From DAIDKA01 sp036498905 (GTDB lineage Bacteria > Pseudomonadota > Gammaproteobacteria > Steroidobacterales > Steroidobacteraceae), in assembly GCA_036498905.1 (NCBI GenBank), contig DASYER010000063.1:1-64000 (forward strand): DNA of 64,000 nucleotides. The letters are read 5' to 3'. The stretch's first letter is position 1. Each line of letters begins with the position of its first letter. Under the pieces are notes generated by a model. That model had not been told where the DNA came from. It did no database searches and saw nothing but the letters and a program-made list of their open reading frames with translations. The position numbers were made by a program, and so were the translations under genes. Positions 8,500 to 17,359 of this stretch are shown here, piece by piece.

Positions 8500-8941
8500 C
8501 TGTCCGCCAACCCCAGTTGAAGTAGGCTCCGAGTTGACCCGTGCCTTTAAGCATTTCGTGCTGTAGCGGCATCTAAACAGAACGTCGCAAATTTTTGCGC
8601 GAGGTGCTGCCCGTGGCCAGTGTTAGTGGTCGACTTCTCCTTTTGGTCTATCCTCGATGCCCGGCAGCGGTGGCATTGGTGCTGCTCTCCTTTGCTGCTC
8701 ATGCCGCCCCCGAGCTCGCCACAGGCCGGTCCAGATCAGGCGGAAGTACTTCTTGCGACAATTCTCGGCGGTGCCGATCAGCGCTCAAGATATAGGATGC
8801 ACGGCTCAGTCGATTCGCGATGTGATGAGTGACCGTTTTGGCGGATAAGCGCGCCTTCTTGCAGACGAACAGCCGCAATGCGTGTCAACGATAGACGAGT
8901 TTGTGTTGGACCCAGGGCCTACCCTGGGCCGCGCGAGACGC
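8500..8941. other. Intergenic region with possible gene remnant
   Basis: No convincing gene. One frame contains a signal-peptide-like stretch (VALVLLSFAAHAAPELA, about 8668-8718). Another, ending at 8848, holds SAQDIGCTAQSIRDVMSD. The pieces are in different frames, so a decayed small secreted-protein gene is possible but unproven. Confidence 0.25.
8911..8928 (-). terminator. Hairpin after the beta-helix enzyme gene
   Basis: Perfect CCCAGGG-CCTA-CCCTGGG stem-loop located 13 bp past the stop codon of the minus-strand gene ending at 8942. No T-run is seen. Confidence 0.45.
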
Positions 8942-11900
8942 TCACAATGCGGCGAGATCCACCGAATACAGTGAGTGGTGAGTCAGGATGAACAGAGTGT
9001 GAGGGCCGGTCAGCAGCTGCAGCGGCCGCTCGGGCACCTCGATGACGCCAAGCTCGCTGCCATTCGCGCCGTAAACGAAGATCTGGCCATTGGCCAAATA
9101 GACGCGACCTGCGTCATCGGTCGTGACACTTTCACCGCCGCGCTCGGCAAAAACCTTCAGGTCCTCGAGCGCACCGCCGGCGCCGAGTTTCGCGGAGTAG
9201 GTCTTGGCCTCCGAGGCATTGCTGACATAAAGGCGCGCGCCGGGTTTTGCCTCGAGAAATCCGTATGTGTCGAGGGAGTGTGAAAATCGCCAGCCGCGAT
9301 AGTCGGGCGCGCCCTGGTGGAAGACCCGATAGGCCGGGAGAACCAGGGTGCCGTCGGGTGAGGCATATTCCCGGGCCGGTGCTGCAGAGACATCCTGAGC
9401 GAAGAGTTCCGCCAGGGTCGTGAAATGATCGGTTTTGGGGTTGTATTGATCCTTGAACTCTCCATTTACCCACCACTCGGCAGGCACTGCGATCGCGGCT
9501 GCCGGGTGTCGTCCGGCCGGGTCCGGCTCGATGACGGTGAGCGCCCCATCCGGACCCTGCGGCCGCAGGCTGTAGACCGCGCCGGTAATTCCGGCCGAGG
9601 ACAATACCAGCAGGTCGCCCGAATGATCTACGGCCAGGTTCACAGGATCGAGCGGATGGCTGCTGATGATCGCAAGGCCTGCCTGCGACCAGCTGTAAAT
9701 GCGCTGGGTGATCCGATCGATGAAGTACAGAGTCCCGTTGGCATCCATGGCCCCGCCGCCGGCCGCCTCGAAGCCACTGGCCAGTTTCCTCACGACTGCA
9801 CCGTGCATTGAGGGCACGGCTGATGCCGCCGCTGGCGCTGCATTCACGTCCAGGCGAGCAAACTCGCGCTCCCGTACCACGCTGCCGCCCGGCTCTGCCT
9901 CGATGGCATTGTCGAACGGATACTTGCTCAGGCGCAGGAAGGTGGCGCAGTCTCCGCCGTCGCAGGTCGAAAAGCCGCTCTCGGCGTTCACATGGACATT
10001 GCGGAAGTGAACGTCATGGACGCCATACAGCCGCACCGCGGCGGGCGCGGGCCCCGTGGTGCGCGTCACGCGGTAACCGTGATAGTTGGCGATCAGAATG
10101 TCATGCGAGTCGCGCAGCTCCAGTGAGACGGCATTGCGGCTTTCCCGGTATTCCTCCTCGGTCTGCGGAGCCAGGAACTCCCAGTGCGAGACATGGTTCA
10201 GGACGATCTCGTTGCGGACATGATGCTCGACCGACATTTCGTACACATGGCCGGGCGTATCGGTATCGGAGATATAGAGCCCGGCACTGGCATAGGTATC
10301 CGGGCTCCAGTTACCGACGAAGGTGCCCCCACCATGGCTGACCCACAGACTGGGGTACTGACCATCCCAGCGCTGTGCCGAGTCCGCCACACCCGGGATT
10401 CCACGCGGCAGTTCGAACTTGACATCGATCACCAGGGAATTTTCACCCGCGCTCCACAGCAGCGCCGTAGCCCGGGGATTCACGCCTCCGGTGAGCAGGC
10501 CGATCCCGGAGACGATGGCATCCCCGCCCGTTGCCGACTGCAGCAGGGCCTTCGGCGCACCTATGCCCTGGAAGGCCGCCGTACCGTCCGCAATTTCGAT
10601 TCGTGTCAGGCTCGGATGCAGTCCAATCAGCACCGAATCGGGCCGCAACCGCAGCGTATCGCTGACCCGGTAAACGCCTTGCGGCAGATACACCGTGCGG
10701 TGCGTATCGATCGCACGCTGCAGCGCCACGGTATCGTCGACCTTGCCATCGCCCACGACGCCGAGCTCGCGCACGCTCGTCCATTCGGCGACCGGTGGCA
10801 GTGCCCGCACCGCCGGAGCGCCCGGCGGCGGCAGATGATCAAGCGGCATCAGTTCCTGGGTAGCCGCAAAGTGACCGAGTTGGCCCAGCCCCGGCACCTC
10901 GAGCCCGTAGCTGAAGGAGCGGACACGATAGCTGCGTCCCTTGCCCGCAACCTTGCGTCCGCTGTCCCGGAAGCGCACGAAGACTGGTGTATCGCGGGCC
11001 AGTACGTTGTCGAACCCCACCTGCGTGTAGACGGTTCCTTCATTGGAGATCACGACTGCGGCCTGTCGAACTCCTTCAAAACGCACATCCTTGCCCCAAA
11101 GCGAATCACCGTAGCCAGGGTCGATTTCGATCCCGACGGGCACACTGCGCATCGTCACATTGACCAGCGTTAGTCCGGCCTCATGCTCGCGGATCGCCGC
11201 ACCGGCCTGCCCTTCGAAACTTGAATCCAGAACGGTGAACTGCCAGGCCGGCGAGGTCTTCTCAGTCACGATGCCAAAGCGTCCGCCGTAGAAGCGCAGG
11301 TTCTGTACGAAATTGCCGGCCTGGTAGATGCCGGCAAATGCGCTGCCCAGATGGAAGTCCATGTTGCTGAGATAGGCATGTTGCGCAACTCGGAAACGAA
11401 TCCCGCTCGCGGCCGGGTTGCCGGACCCAATCTCGATATCGATGTTGCTCATCACCGAATAGAACGTACTGGAGTTCGCGTCGGCGACCTTCGGATCGAA
11501 CGGCACGACGCTCGGCGGCGGAAACGGCACCCGTGTTTCGCTGGGTCCCGGGCCGGTGCGCACCGGATCGCCGCGCCGCGCACCGGTGAAGACCACCATA
11601 CTGCCGACACCGACCTGGAAGCCTGGCGTGTGGCTGCCGAGGACCAGGACCGGACGCGTCGCGCCGACTCCGTACAGCCGTACGCCGGGGGAGATCAGCA
11701 CCGTGCGAGTGATCCGGTAGCGTCCGGAAGGCAGGAACACCACGCCACCCGGGGAGTGTTCCGTCGCCGCCTCGAGTGCATGCTGGATCGCATCGGTGTC
11801 GTCGGCGTGCCCGTCACCCTTGCCTGAAACCGTCACGGCGCGCGGGTCCGAGGGCGCCGTCTGAAACACGGAAGTGCCTGCAGATGCAGGCAGTGTCGCC

Positions 11901-11974
11901 AGCGCCGCAGCGATAGCCAGCATCCAAACGGCATATAGGCGGGTCGGGCAGGGCGTCTGTATCCCGGTGCTCAT
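8942..11974 (-). CDS. Secreted pectate-lyase-3/GH55-like beta-helix protein
   Basis: About 1010 aa exported protein. ATG 11974 is chosen because AGGAA lies 9 nt upstream, a signal peptide follows (VWMLAIAAALATLPASAG), and the longer ORF would overlap xylD. Two right-handed beta-helix modules each start with the family motif GDGxxDDTxAxQxAl: GKGDGHADDTDAIQHALE near residue 52 and GDGKVDDTVALQRAID near residue 408. Each is followed by VVFLPSGRYRIT or TVYLPQGVYRVS. The C-terminal about 270 residues resemble an NHL/SMP-30-type beta-propeller (GAMDANGTLYFID, AVDHSGDLLVL). It is probably a polysaccharide-active enzyme; GH55 glucanase and polyuronate lyase are both possible. It is downstream of xylD. 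Confidence 0.75.
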   Translation of the reverse strand: MSTGIQTPCPTRLYAVWMLAIAAALATLPASAGTSVFQTAPSDPRAVTVSGKGDGHADDTDAIQHALEAATEHSPGGVVFLPSGRYRITRTVLISPGVRLYGVGATRPVLVLGSHTPGFQVGVGSMVVFTGARRGDPVRTGPGPSETRVPFPPPSVVPFDPKVADANSSTFYSVMSNIDIEIGSGNPAASGIRFRVAQHAYLSNMDFHLGSAFAGIYQAGNFVQNLRFYGGRFGIVTEKTSPAWQFTVLDSSFEGQAGAAIREHEAGLTLVNVTMRSVPVGIEIDPGYGDSLWGKDVRFEGVRQAAVVISNEGTVYTQVGFDNVLARDTPVFVRFRDSGRKVAGKGRSYRVRSFSYGLEVPGLGQLGHFAATQELMPLDHLPPPGAPAVRALPPVAEWTSVRELGVVGDGKVDDTVALQRAIDTHRTVYLPQGVYRVSDTLRLRPDSVLIGLHPSLTRIEIADGTAAFQGIGAPKALLQSATGGDAIVSGIGLLTGGVNPRATALLWSAGENSLVIDVKFELPRGIPGVADSAQRWDGQYPSLWVSHGGGTFVGNWSPDTYASAGLYISDTDTPGHVYEMSVEHHVRNEIVLNHVSHWEFLAPQTEEEYRESRNAVSLELRDSHDILIANYHGYRVTRTTGPAPAAVRLYGVHDVHFRNVHVNAESGFSTCDGGDCATFLRLSKYPFDNAIEAEPGGSVVREREFARLDVNAAPAAASAVPSMHGAVVRKLASGFEAAGGGAMDANGTLYFIDRITQRIYSWSQAGLAIISSHPLDPVNLAVDHSGDLLVLSSAGITGAVYSLRPQGPDGALTVIEPDPAGRHPAAAIAVPAEWWVNGEFKDQYNPKTDHFTTLAELFAQDVSAAPAREYASPDGTLVLPAYRVFHQGAPDYRGWRFSHSLDTYGFLEAKPGARLYVSNASEAKTYSAKLGAGGALEDLKVFAERGGESVTTDDAGRVYLANGQIFVYGANGSELGVIEVPERPLQLLTGPHTLFILTHHSLYSVDLAAL

Positions 11975-12005
11975 CTTGTCGGTTCCTGCCGTGGCCTGTC
12001 TCACA

Positions 12006-13799
12006 TCAATGATTGTCGCGCGGCAACCCGGCGGTTTGCGCAATGCGCTGATACTTCTCGGACCCTTCGAGAATGGCTCCCGAGTCCAGTTGGCCGACCA
12101 GCGAGCGTTGGATTTCCTGCCACGGTGTCTGCGATGTCGGCACCGGATAGCCTCCTGCCTCGGTCAGTGCGCGCCGGCGCGCCGCCAGTTCCTCCTCGCT
12201 GATCAACACATTGGCGGTGCCGCGCCGCAGGTCGATCCGGATGCGATCCCCGGTTCGCAACAGCGCAAGTCCGCCGCCAGCCGCGGCTTCCGGGGATGCG
12301 TTGAGAATGGAAGGAGAGGCGGATGTGCCGGATTGGCGTCCATCGCCTATGCAGGGCAGGGAATGCACTCCTTCGCGAATCAGCCTTGCGGGCGGCTGCA
12401 TATTCACTACTTCGGCCGCGCCTGGGTAGCCCAGCGGACCGGTGCCGCGCATGATCAGCAACGATTGGGAGGTAATTCCCAAAGTCGGGTCGTCGATCCG
12501 ACGGTGATAGTCCTCCGGACCGTCGAAGACCACCGCCGCTCCCTCGATGGCCTCAGGGTCATCCGGATTCGAGAGGAAGCGCGCGCGAAACTCGTTGCTG
12601 ATGACGCAGGTCTTCATGATCGCGGCGTTGAACAGATTGCCTCGTAACACAATGAACCCCGCATTCTGCGTCAGCGGCCGCCCCAGAGGGCGGATCACGC
12701 GCTCGTCTTCGATCACGGCATCGCGATAGTTTTCGCCGATGCTGCGACCCGTCACGGTCAGCGCTGATTCATGGATCAGCTTTCCCTGCATCAGCTGATT
12801 GACGACCGCCGGCACGCCACCGGCGCGATAGAAGTCCTCACCGAGATATTCTCCGGCGGGCTGCAGGTTCACCAGAAGCGGAATCGCGTGGCCCAGGGAC
12901 TGCCACTCCTCGAGTTCCAAGGCTATTCCGGCGTGTCGGGCAATGGCTGCCAGATGGATGGGCGCATTGGTCGATCCACCGAGGGCCGAACTGACCACAA
13001 TCGCATTCTGGAATGCCTCGCGCGTGAGGATATCCGAGGGCTTCAGGTCCTCACGCACCATTTCGACGATGCGCTTGCCGGTGCGGTATGCCATCTCCTG
13101 GCGGTCCCGATACGGCGCCGGAATGGCCGCACCGCCAGGCAGCATCATCCCCATGACCTCGGCCAGCGAGTTCATGGTGGTTGCCGTGCCCATAGTGTTG
13201 CAGTAGCCGGTGGAGGGCCCCGAGGAGGCGACGAGCTTGATGAATCCGTCCGCGTCAATTTGCCCGGCGGCCAGCATCTGCCGCGCCTTCCACACGATCG
13301 TTCCCGATCCGGTGCGTTCGCCCTTGTACCAGCCATTGAGCATGGGTCCGACCGAGAGCGCGATGGCAGGAATGTTGACCGTCGCGGCCGCCATCAGGCA
13401 GGCGGGCGTGGTCTTGTCACAGCCGGTCGTGAGTACCACGCCATCAATCGGATAGCCGAACAGTGTTTCGACCAGTCCCAGATAGGCGAGGTTGCGATCC
13501 AAGGCCGCAGTCGGTCGTTTGCCAGTTTCCTGGATCGGATGTACCGGAAACTCGATGGCTATACCGCCGGTTTCACGAATTCCTTCGCGCACTCTTTGTG
13601 CCAGAACCAGGTGATGGCGATTGCAGGGGGACAGGTCGGAACCGGTCTGCGCGATACCGATGATGGGTCGTCCGGATCGCAGTTCCTCCAACGAGATACC
13701 AAAATTCAGGTACCGCTCCAGATACAGTGCCGTCAGGTCGATGTTTTCCGGGTTATCGAACCATGCCCGGCTGCGTAGTTTGCTCGGATTCTGGGACAT
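12006..13799 (-). CDS. xylD: D-xylonate dehydratase (IlvD/Edd family)
   Basis: 597 aa iron-sulfur dehydratase. It matches the Caulobacter XylD type throughout, with an RSRxWFDNP start, ALYLERYLNFG, RPIIGIAQTGSDLSPCN and VVLTTGCDKTTPA. Cys59, Cys127 and Cys200 (STGYCNTMGTA) fit the three [2Fe-2S] ligands of this subgroup, which converts D-xylonate (or L-arabinonate) to the 2-keto-3-deoxy acid. Sequence memory favours xylonate dehydratase, but arabinonate or related aldonates cannot be excluded. It is followed 31 bp later by the beta-helix enzyme gene and lies 15 bp downstream of the epimerase gene, so these form one minus-strand operon, divergent from the next pathway step at 15038. Confidence 0.87.
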   Translation of the reverse strand: MSQNPSKLRSRAWFDNPENIDLTALYLERYLNFGISLEELRSGRPIIGIAQTGSDLSPCNRHHLVLAQRVREGIRETGGIAIEFPVHPIQETGKRPTAALDRNLAYLGLVETLFGYPIDGVVLTTGCDKTTPACLMAAATVNIPAIALSVGPMLNGWYKGERTGSGTIVWKARQMLAAGQIDADGFIKLVASSGPSTGYCNTMGTATTMNSLAEVMGMMLPGGAAIPAPYRDRQEMAYRTGKRIVEMVREDLKPSDILTREAFQNAIVVSSALGGSTNAPIHLAAIARHAGIALELEEWQSLGHAIPLLVNLQPAGEYLGEDFYRAGGVPAVVNQLMQGKLIHESALTVTGRSIGENYRDAVIEDERVIRPLGRPLTQNAGFIVLRGNLFNAAIMKTCVISNEFRARFLSNPDDPEAIEGAAVVFDGPEDYHRRIDDPTLGITSQSLLIMRGTGPLGYPGAAEVVNMQPPARLIREGVHSLPCIGDGRQSGTSASPSILNASPEAAAGGGLALLRTGDRIRIDLRRGTANVLISEEELAARRRALTEAGGYPVPTSQTPWQEIQRSLVGQLDSGAILEGSEKYQRIAQTAGLPRDNH

Positions 13800-13814
13800 C
13801 TGATGTGAACTCGC

Positions 13815-14966
13815 TCAGTGTCGGATGAAGAGCCGGAAGAAAATCCGGTGATGATAGGTTGAACCGGGGTCAAGCCGGGCGCTGGCAAATTGTGGCTCGT
13901 TAGGCGCGTTCGGGAACATCTGCGGTTCGAGCCCGATGCCGTCGCCCATGCGGTACAGGTGCCGCGCTTTGCCAACCCGCGTGCCGTTGAGAAAGTTGCT
14001 GGTGTATACCTGCAGACCCGGCGCGGTGGTCCACACCTCGAGCACGCGCCCTGAATGCGGATCCTCAAGACGAGCCGCCAGTTTGGGTTCGCGAGTCACG
14101 CCCGCATCGAGTGCGAAGTTGTGGTCATAGCCGCGGCCGGCAATGATCTGCGCATCGTGACCGTCGCGAACGCCTTCATTGATCAACCGGCCGTGCGTAA
14201 AATCAAATACGGTACCCGCGACCGGGCGCAATTCCCCGCTCGGAATCTTCGCCGCATCCATCGGCGTGTAGTGACTGGCCGCAATGGTCAGCCGCTGCCC
14301 CTGAAGGCCATCAACGCTGCCTTCGCCGGCCAGATTGAAGATGCTGTGATTGGTGAGGCTGACTACCGTGGGTGCATCGGTGACAGCCTCGTAGTCGATT
14401 CCCAGGTTCCCAGCATCGTCCAGAGAGTAAGTCGTGGTCACGGTGAGAGTGCCCGGATAGCCCTGATCGCCCGCGGCGCTCGTCAGTCCCAGACTGACCA
14501 TCGGCGCCGAACCGCCCTGCAACTTCAGAACCGTCCACACCCGCTTGTCGAAACCCTCGGCACCGCCGTGTAGGGAATTTTCCCTGTCGTTTCGGGAGAG
14601 CTGGAACTGTCTGCCGTCCAGCGAAAATCGGGCCCCGGCGATCCGGTTGGCATACCGACCGATGGTTGCGCCGAAGTAGTCGGTCATTCGCAGGTAGCCG
14701 GCCAGGTCATCGTAGCCAAGGGTCACATCGGCAAGGTAGCCGTTGCGGTCCGGAACTTCCAGCGCCTGCAGAGTCGCTCCATAGGTGATGATCCGAGCCG
14801 ACACGCCATGCCCATTGGTCAGTGTGACGGCCTCGATCCGAACCCCATTAGAGAGAACTCCGAACGTGCTTCGCTGTGCGGTCCCTGCGGATGCCTGTGC
14901 GGCGGTCAGCACCATGAGAATCAGCGCGGCCGCGCGGCGCGCCATCACGATTGCTGACTCCGACAC
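13815..14966 (-). CDS. galM: Exported aldose 1-epimerase (mutarotase)
   Basis: 383 aa GalM-family enzyme interconverting alpha and beta anomers of aldoses. Catalytic residues are visible: His133 (ENSLHGG), His207 (SLTNHSIFNLAG) and the general base Glu347 (GIGLEPQMFP). Unlike cytoplasmic GalM it has a signal peptide (about residues 9-27, ALILMVLTAAQASA), which places it in the periplasm, where it may prepare sugars for uptake or oxidation. GTG 14966 is chosen because AGAGGA lies 8-9 nt upstream; ATG 14945 is the alternative. It is first gene of the minus-strand sugar-acid operon. Confidence 0.88.
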   Translation of the reverse strand: MSESAIVMARRAAALILMVLTAAQASAGTAQRSTFGVLSNGVRIEAVTLTNGHGVSARIITYGATLQALEVPDRNGYLADVTLGYDDLAGYLRMTDYFGATIGRYANRIAGARFSLDGRQFQLSRNDRENSLHGGAEGFDKRVWTVLKLQGGSAPMVSLGLTSAAGDQGYPGTLTVTTTYSLDDAGNLGIDYEAVTDAPTVVSLTNHSIFNLAGEGSVDGLQGQRLTIAASHYTPMDAAKIPSGELRPVAGTVFDFTHGRLINEGVRDGHDAQIIAGRGYDHNFALDAGVTREPKLAARLEDPHSGRVLEVWTTAPGLQVYTSNFLNGTRVGKARHLYRMGDGIGLEPQMFPNAPNEPQFASARLDPGSTYHHRIFFRLFIRH

Positions 14967-15037
14967 CGGTAAATCCTCTCTGTCTGGCTACCCGAGGATA
15001 GTATACAGTCCGAACAAACAACGGCGTCGTAGGGAAA
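14967..15037. promoter_or_regulatory. Divergent promoter region of sugar-acid genes
   Basis: These 71 bp must drive both the epimerase-xylD-beta-helix operon and the FAH-family gene. TAGTATACAG at about 14999-15008 is close to a TATAAT box on both strands (TATACA on +, TATACT on -), so one AT-rich core may serve both directions. No clear -35 boxes are seen. Confidence 0.4.
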
Positions 15038-15877
15038 GTGAAGCTTTACCGCACTGATCTTGGCAATTTCCTGGTGCATGAGGGTGCAAGTTATCGGGTG
15101 CCGGAGCACAGCTGGGATGCCCTGATTGCGCACTCTGATCTGCGCGGCTATCTGGGCGCGGTCACCTCCGACCCCGCACTTGCGGCGAACCTTGCCGGCG
15201 CGAAAACTCTGGCGCCCATCGGCAGCCAGGAGGTGTGGGCTGCCGGCGTTACCTATTACCGCAGCCGCGATGCCCGCATGGCTGAATCCAAGGACACCGG
15301 TGGGCGTGACTTCTACGATCGCGTCTACTCGGCCGAGCGCCCCGAGCTGTTTTTCAAGGCCACCCCAAACCGCGTGGCGGCCCCGGGCGAGGCGGTGCGC
15401 ATTCGTAGCGATGCCAGCTGGTCCGTGCCCGAGCCGGAACTGACGCTGATCATCAACCCGCGTGGACAGATCATCGGCTATACCATCGGCAATGACATGA
15501 GTTCACGCGATATCGAGGGCGAGAATCCGCTGTATCTACCGCAGGCCAAGGTCTATGACCGCTCAAGCGCGTTGGGCCCCTGCGTGTTGTTGCCCAGCGA
15601 ACCGCTAGCGCCATCGACGACCATCCGCCTCGAGATCCATCGTGCAGACAAGCTCGAATTCTCGGGCGCGACAACTCTGTCAGAGTTGAAGCGCAAGCCC
15701 GAAGTGCTGGTGGAATATCTGTTCCGCGACAACAGGTTCCCTGCCGGCGCCTATCTCATGACTGGTACGGGTGTCGTGCCGCCCGACTCATTTGCGCTTG
15801 TCAGCGGTGACCGGGTTCGCATCACGATTGATCCAATCGGAACTCTTGAAAATACCGTGGTCCAGGGCGGCCTGTAG
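15038..15877 (+). CDS. FAH-family 2-keto-3-deoxy sugar-acid dehydratase
   Basis: 279 aa fumarylacetoacetate-hydrolase-fold enzyme. Metal-binding acids are at Glu132 and Glu134 (VPEPELTL) and downstream in GNDMSSRDIEGENPLYLPQAK (Asp153, Asp158). These match the subgroup that dehydrates 2-keto-3-deoxy-D-xylonate or arabinonate to alpha-ketoglutarate semialdehyde. Next to xylD this supplies the second dehydration of a Weimberg-type pathway. The semialdehyde dehydrogenase that would finish the route is not in the window. The start is GTG, with AGGGA very close (2-3 nt). The transporter gene follows within 22 bp. Confidence 0.82.
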   Translation: MKLYRTDLGNFLVHEGASYRVPEHSWDALIAHSDLRGYLGAVTSDPALAANLAGAKTLAPIGSQEVWAAGVTYYRSRDARMAESKDTGGRDFYDRVYSAERPELFFKATPNRVAAPGEAVRIRSDASWSVPEPELTLIINPRGQIIGYTIGNDMSSRDIEGENPLYLPQAKVYDRSSALGPCVLLPSEPLAPSTTIRLEIHRADKLEFSGATTLSELKRKPEVLVEYLFRDNRFPAGAYLMTGTGVVPPDSFALVSGDRVRITIDPIGTLENTVVQGGL

Positions 15878-15899
15878 CCAAGCGCGGATAAGGAATCTT

Positions 15900-17192
15900 T
15901 TGAGCCCTGGTGCATCGCAGCTACGGGAAAGCATTCCGCGACGCCGCTGGCGTATCGCATGGCTGCTGGGCATCGGGGTCCTGGTCAGCTATCTGGACCG
16001 CGTCAATCTGTCCGCTTCGCACGGGGCGCTCATCGTAGCGTTTGGCATCTCCGATGTGGCGTTCGGCTATCTCTCCGGCGCTTACAATTTTACCTACTGG
16101 CTTTGCCAGCTGCCCATCGGCGTCGTTCTCGACAAGTTCGGCGTCCGCCGTGTGGGTCGCGTGGGTACAGGCCTGTGGAGTGTGGCTACGTTTGCCGGTG
16201 CACTCGCTCCCTCACTCGCGGCGCTGTTCGGCGCTCGCTTTGTACTTGGCGTAGGGGAAGCACCGACTTTTCCCGCCAGTGCCAAAGCGGTGGGTCAATG
16301 GTTTCCGCCTCATGAGCGCAGTTTGCCGACCGCGATGTTCGATTCGGCAGCGAAATTCTCCTCCGTCATCGGCATTCCGCTCGTGGGGTTCGTTTTGTTG
16401 GAGGCCGGATGGCGTTGGGGATTTGCCGTCACCGGGGCGATCAGCCTGCTGTATTTCGTCTATTTTTGGCGCGTCTATCGCGACCCGGGAGAGGATGCCG
16501 GACTGACCGCACCTGAACGTCGCTACATTGGCAATGGCCGCCAGACTGCGGATCACGACGACGTGCCAGGCAGCTCGTTGTGGCGGCTGCTCGGGGAACG
16601 CAAGGTGCTCGGCTTGGCGCTTGGCTTCGGCTCCTATAACTATATTTTCTATCTGCTGCTCACCTGGCTGCCCAGCTACTTTGCCTTTGCGCTGCACATC
16701 GACTTGCTGCACTCGTTTCTGTACACCAGCGTGCCATGGCTGGTCGCCACGGTCGTCGAACTGATCGTCGGCGGCTGGCTGGTTAACTTTCTCATCGAGC
16801 GCGGCGCGGATGGCAGCCGGGTACGGCGCATTGTGCTGATTGGCGGGGCGTGCTGTGGGCTTGGCATTCTGGGTGCCGCACTGGCTCACACCGCGGCGCA
16901 GGCACTCGTGTGGATCAGCCTCTCGATCGGCGGCCTATCGGCGCATGCGGCCGTGGGTTGGTCGCTGCCCTCCCTGATTGCCGGTCGCAATGACGTAGGC
17001 AAGGTGGGCGGGATTGTTAACTTCTCGAACCAGGTATCCGGTATCTGTGCGCCCATCATTACCGGTTATCTGGTGAGTGCGCTGCACTCCTATGCATGGG
17101 TATTCGGCGTATCGGCCATTTACCTGACCATTGGTATATGCGGCTACGTCTTCTTGCTGGGGCGGATTGAGCAACCGCGGCAGCGAACCTGA
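15900..17192 (+). CDS. MFS sugar-acid transporter (ACS family)
   Basis: About 430 aa, 12 predicted membrane helices. The anion:cation symporter signature is present: SYLDRVNLSASHGAL after the first helix, YWLCQLPIGVVLDKFGVRR, and GVGEAPTFPASAKAVGQWFP. Family members carry hexuronate, glucarate, galactonate and similar sugar acids with protons. The reading frame is open far upstream, but TTG 15900 is chosen because AAGGA lies 5 nt before it and the protein then begins just ahead of a basic segment and helix 1. It forms an operon with the FAH-family dehydratase, so xylonate or a related aldonate is the likely cargo. Confidence 0.85.
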   Translation: MSPGASQLRESIPRRRWRIAWLLGIGVLVSYLDRVNLSASHGALIVAFGISDVAFGYLSGAYNFTYWLCQLPIGVVLDKFGVRRVGRVGTGLWSVATFAGALAPSLAALFGARFVLGVGEAPTFPASAKAVGQWFPPHERSLPTAMFDSAAKFSSVIGIPLVGFVLLEAGWRWGFAVTGAISLLYFVYFWRVYRDPGEDAGLTAPERRYIGNGRQTADHDDVPGSSLWRLLGERKVLGLALGFGSYNYIFYLLLTWLPSYFAFALHIDLLHSFLYTSVPWLVATVVELIVGGWLVNFLIERGADGSRVRRIVLIGGACCGLGILGAALAHTAAQALVWISLSIGGLSAHAAVGWSLPSLIAGRNDVGKVGGIVNFSNQVSGICAPIITGYLVSALHSYAWVFGVSAIYLTIGICGYVFLLGRIEQPRQRT

Positions 17193-17225
17193 CACTCCTT
17201 GCTGGCCTGCGACGCTGCAGCGCGG

Positions 17226-17252
17226 ATTCCATACTGCAATGCAGTATGGAAT
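17226..17252. promoter_or_regulatory. 27-bp perfect palindrome
   Basis: Arms ATTCCATACTGCA and TGCAGTATGGAAT (13 nt each) flank one central A. It lies 33 bp past the transporter stop and 107 bp before the next ATG. No T-tract follows. Its length and perfection fit either an operator for a dimeric regulator or a strong RNA hairpin. Confidence 0.5.
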
Positions 17253-17359
17253 GTCATCGCGAGGATATTTCAAAAACTCCTGAACCGACTCCGGCGCACT
17301 GACTACCTACCGCTGGCTGAGACATTGATTCAATCAACTCAAAGTCAGGGAGTTTCTAT

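Noticed and set aside
10184..11173. Long antisense ORF (329 aa) on the plus strand
   Set aside because: Mirrors the GC-rich beta-helix gene on the other strand; arginine/alanine/histidine-rich product with no signal, domain or ribosome site. The same applies to the large antisense frames at 12771-13778, 21727-22686 and 46971-47993.
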